Source: Euwallacea fornicatus
Taxonomy: Eukaryota; Arthropoda; Insecta; Coleoptera; Curculionidae
NCBI RefSeq assembly: GCF_040115645.1
Contig: NW_027096010.1
Span: 1,054,001 to 1,118,000 of the forward strand
Reading direction: 5' to 3'
DNA length: 64,000 nt
In this document: positions 63,002-64,000 of the stretch, one piece after another
How positions within the stretch are numbered: the first letter of the stretch is position 1
Layout of the letters: every line of letters begins with the position of its first letter
Program-made: the position numbers and the translations under genes
The notes under the pieces: generated by a model
The model's database searches: none
What the model was told of the DNA's origin: nothing
Seen by the model: the letters and a program-made list of their open reading frames with translations, nothing else

Positions 63002-64000
63002 GAGGTCTTTCGGGTGTTACAATAAATCATTATTGCATCTTGTTGAATTTCCAAGAAAAATAGTACAATTTGTGCTCAAACACACAACTCTTGTGACTTT
63101 TCAAACTTTGAAGCTCGATAACTTCGGCAAATGAGGACCAAATTTCTTAAACAAAGTGTCAAATTAATCAGCTCGATGAAATCTTCAGGATGACACAATA
63201 AATCATTATCGCATCTTGTTGAATTTCCAAGAAAAATAGTACATTATGTGCTCAAACACACGACTCTTGTGACTTTTCAAACATTGAAGCTCGACAACTT
63301 CGGCAAATGAGGACCAAATTTGTTAAATAAAGTGTCAAATTAATCAGCTCGACGAGATCTTTCGGATGTTACAACAAATTATTATTATATCTTGTAGAAT
63401 TTCCAAGAAAAATAGTACATTATGTGCTCAAACACACAACTTTTGTGACTTTTCAAACTTTGAAGCTCGATAACTTCGGCAAATGAAGACCAAATTTGTT
63501 AAACAAAGTGTCAAATTAATCAGCTCGACGAGGTCTTTCGGATGTCACAATAAATCATTATCGCATCTTGTTGAATTTCCAAGAACAATAGTACATTATG
63601 TGCTCAAACACACAACTTTTTTGATTATTCAAACTTTGAAGCTCGATAACTTCGGCAAATGAGGACCAAATTTCTTAAACAAAGTGTCAAATTAATCAGC
63701 TCGCCGAGATCTTCAGGATGTCACAACAAATCATTATTGCATCTTGTTGAATTTCCAAGAACAATAGTACATTATGTGCTCAAACACACAACTTTTGTGA
63801 CTTTTCAAACTTTGAAGCTCGATAACTTCGGCAAATGAAGACCAAATTTGTTAAACAAAGTGTCAAATTAATCAGCTCGACGAGGTCTTCAGGGTGACAC
63901 AACAAATCATTATTGCATCTTGTTGAATTTCCAAGAAAAATAGTACATTATGTGCTCAAACACACAACTCTTGTGACTTTTCAAACTTTGAAGCTCGATA
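63002..64000 (+). repeat. 12-mer higher-order repeat, copy 2 (cut by window end)
   Basis: Repeats 60890-61888 with all rare marks (caatttg, gaaatcttc, gctcgacaactt, ggatgttac, gaggtcttcagggtg). The one difference I noticed is tacgtgctc in copy 1 against tatgtgctc here in the L monomer. The last monomer (63882-64000) is truncated at 119 bp by the window, so the array continues beyond it. Confidence 0.87.

Larger units (their letters stand above)
1..64000 (+). repeat. 176-bp satellite array, whole window
   Basis: A single satellite family fills the window. Monomers begin at the gagatct-like head and end at aatcagctcgac; starts fall at 1, 177, 353 and so on in steps of 176. The first 99 monomers (1-17424) keep exact phase. 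The running total of later offsets is 7 bp, fully explained by five 1-bp deletions and one 2-bp deletion. All monomers point the same way. Composition is about 34% G+C, with roughly five CpGs per plain monomer. The most constant block is gctcgataacttcggcaaat, about monomer positions 112-131. Most variation lies in the head (positions 1-40), at 65-75, 87-107 and 133-152. Large homogeneous arrays with a nucleosome-scale monomer and HOR structure are typical of centromeric or pericentromeric heterochromatin; that role is inferred here, not shown. Confidence 0.97.

Noticed and set aside
1..64000. CRISPR-like array
   Set aside because: The repeat unit is 176 bp with no unique spacers; the variable parts are shared monomer variants, not unrelated sequence. 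No cas-like gene is present.
1..64000. Protein with long tandem repeats
   Set aside because: Because 176 is not a multiple of three, the frame shifts at each monomer and stops occur in all frames. No reading frame crosses more than about one and a half monomers.
1..64000. Inverted segments or strand switches
   Set aside because: The head-to-tail order of gagatct-like heads and aatcagctc tails is kept throughout; I saw no reversed monomer.
1..64000. Assignment to a named satellite family or species
   Set aside because: The monomer did not match the Arabidopsis 180-bp, rice CentO, soybean CentGm or human alpha satellites as I remember them. A database search would be needed, so no name is given.

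Overview
The window is one uninterrupted tandem satellite DNA array and contains no gene that I can support. A 176-bp monomer, about 34% G+C, runs head to tail in a single orientation from base 1 to base 64000: 363 complete monomers plus a final 119-bp partial one. All but six monomers are exactly 176 bp. Five share the same 1-bp deletion and one has a 2-bp deletion. Nothing else interrupts the array: no transposon, unique sequence, strand switch, telomere repeat or RNA gene. An array of nucleosome-sized monomers on this scale, with nested higher-order repeats (HORs), points to a eukaryotic heterochromatic block and most likely a (peri)centromere. A plant is my best guess from monomer length and style. 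I do not recognise the family and cannot name a species.

Monomers fall into diagnostic types, labelled here by single letters: A = aaaatatgtgg; B = gattattc tail; C = gagatctttcgggtg with gcattttg; D = gactattc tail; E = tcaggatgacacaata; F = gtcgaatc; G = aagaacaatag, entered through ctcgcc; H = gacatctttaag or gatatctttaag; I = aactgcgg; J = gcatttag with aaaatttaaag; L = tatatcttgtagaat; M = gtcacatc with ggcaattg; N = gtcgcttc; O = gaggtctttcggg with gcatttt; P = gcatttag with gatgacc; Q = gcatcatg; R = gagggcc; S = gagatgtttaag; T = gtcgcatc with ctttagtg; U = ccaaggaaaatag; X = the plain ttcggatgtcacaata form.

The order of types shows four domains. Domain 1 (1-10560) is built on a 13-mer HOR (G H I J F L M N O P Q R S), with an 8-mer tandem duplication and a 3-monomer deletion derivative. 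Domain 2 (10561-34844) starts with a 15-mer HOR. It then carries a 21-monomer HOR of about 3.7 kb whose copies are 21, 34 and 27 monomers long, flanked by partial copies; each copy ends in a 175-bp monomer. Type S is absent from 10209 to 35020. Domain 3 (34845-49099) is an S-containing HOR with copies of 17, 24 and 22 monomers, and it has received a short block carrying domain 2's 175-bp monomer. Domain 4 (49100-64000) holds young tandem duplications: an 11-mer that matches its twin at every diagnostic site I compared, a 352-bp dimer region and a 12-mer that runs off the window end.

The main interest lies in how the array evolved. In-register chimeric monomers, HOR copies that differ by whole monomers, an intact ancestor of the 1-bp deletion, and short dyad symmetries covering much of the monomer can all be read directly. 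The open reading frames are products of repeat phase, not genes. Monomer typing was done by eye at diagnostic positions, so statements of identity refer to those positions and not to a computed alignment.
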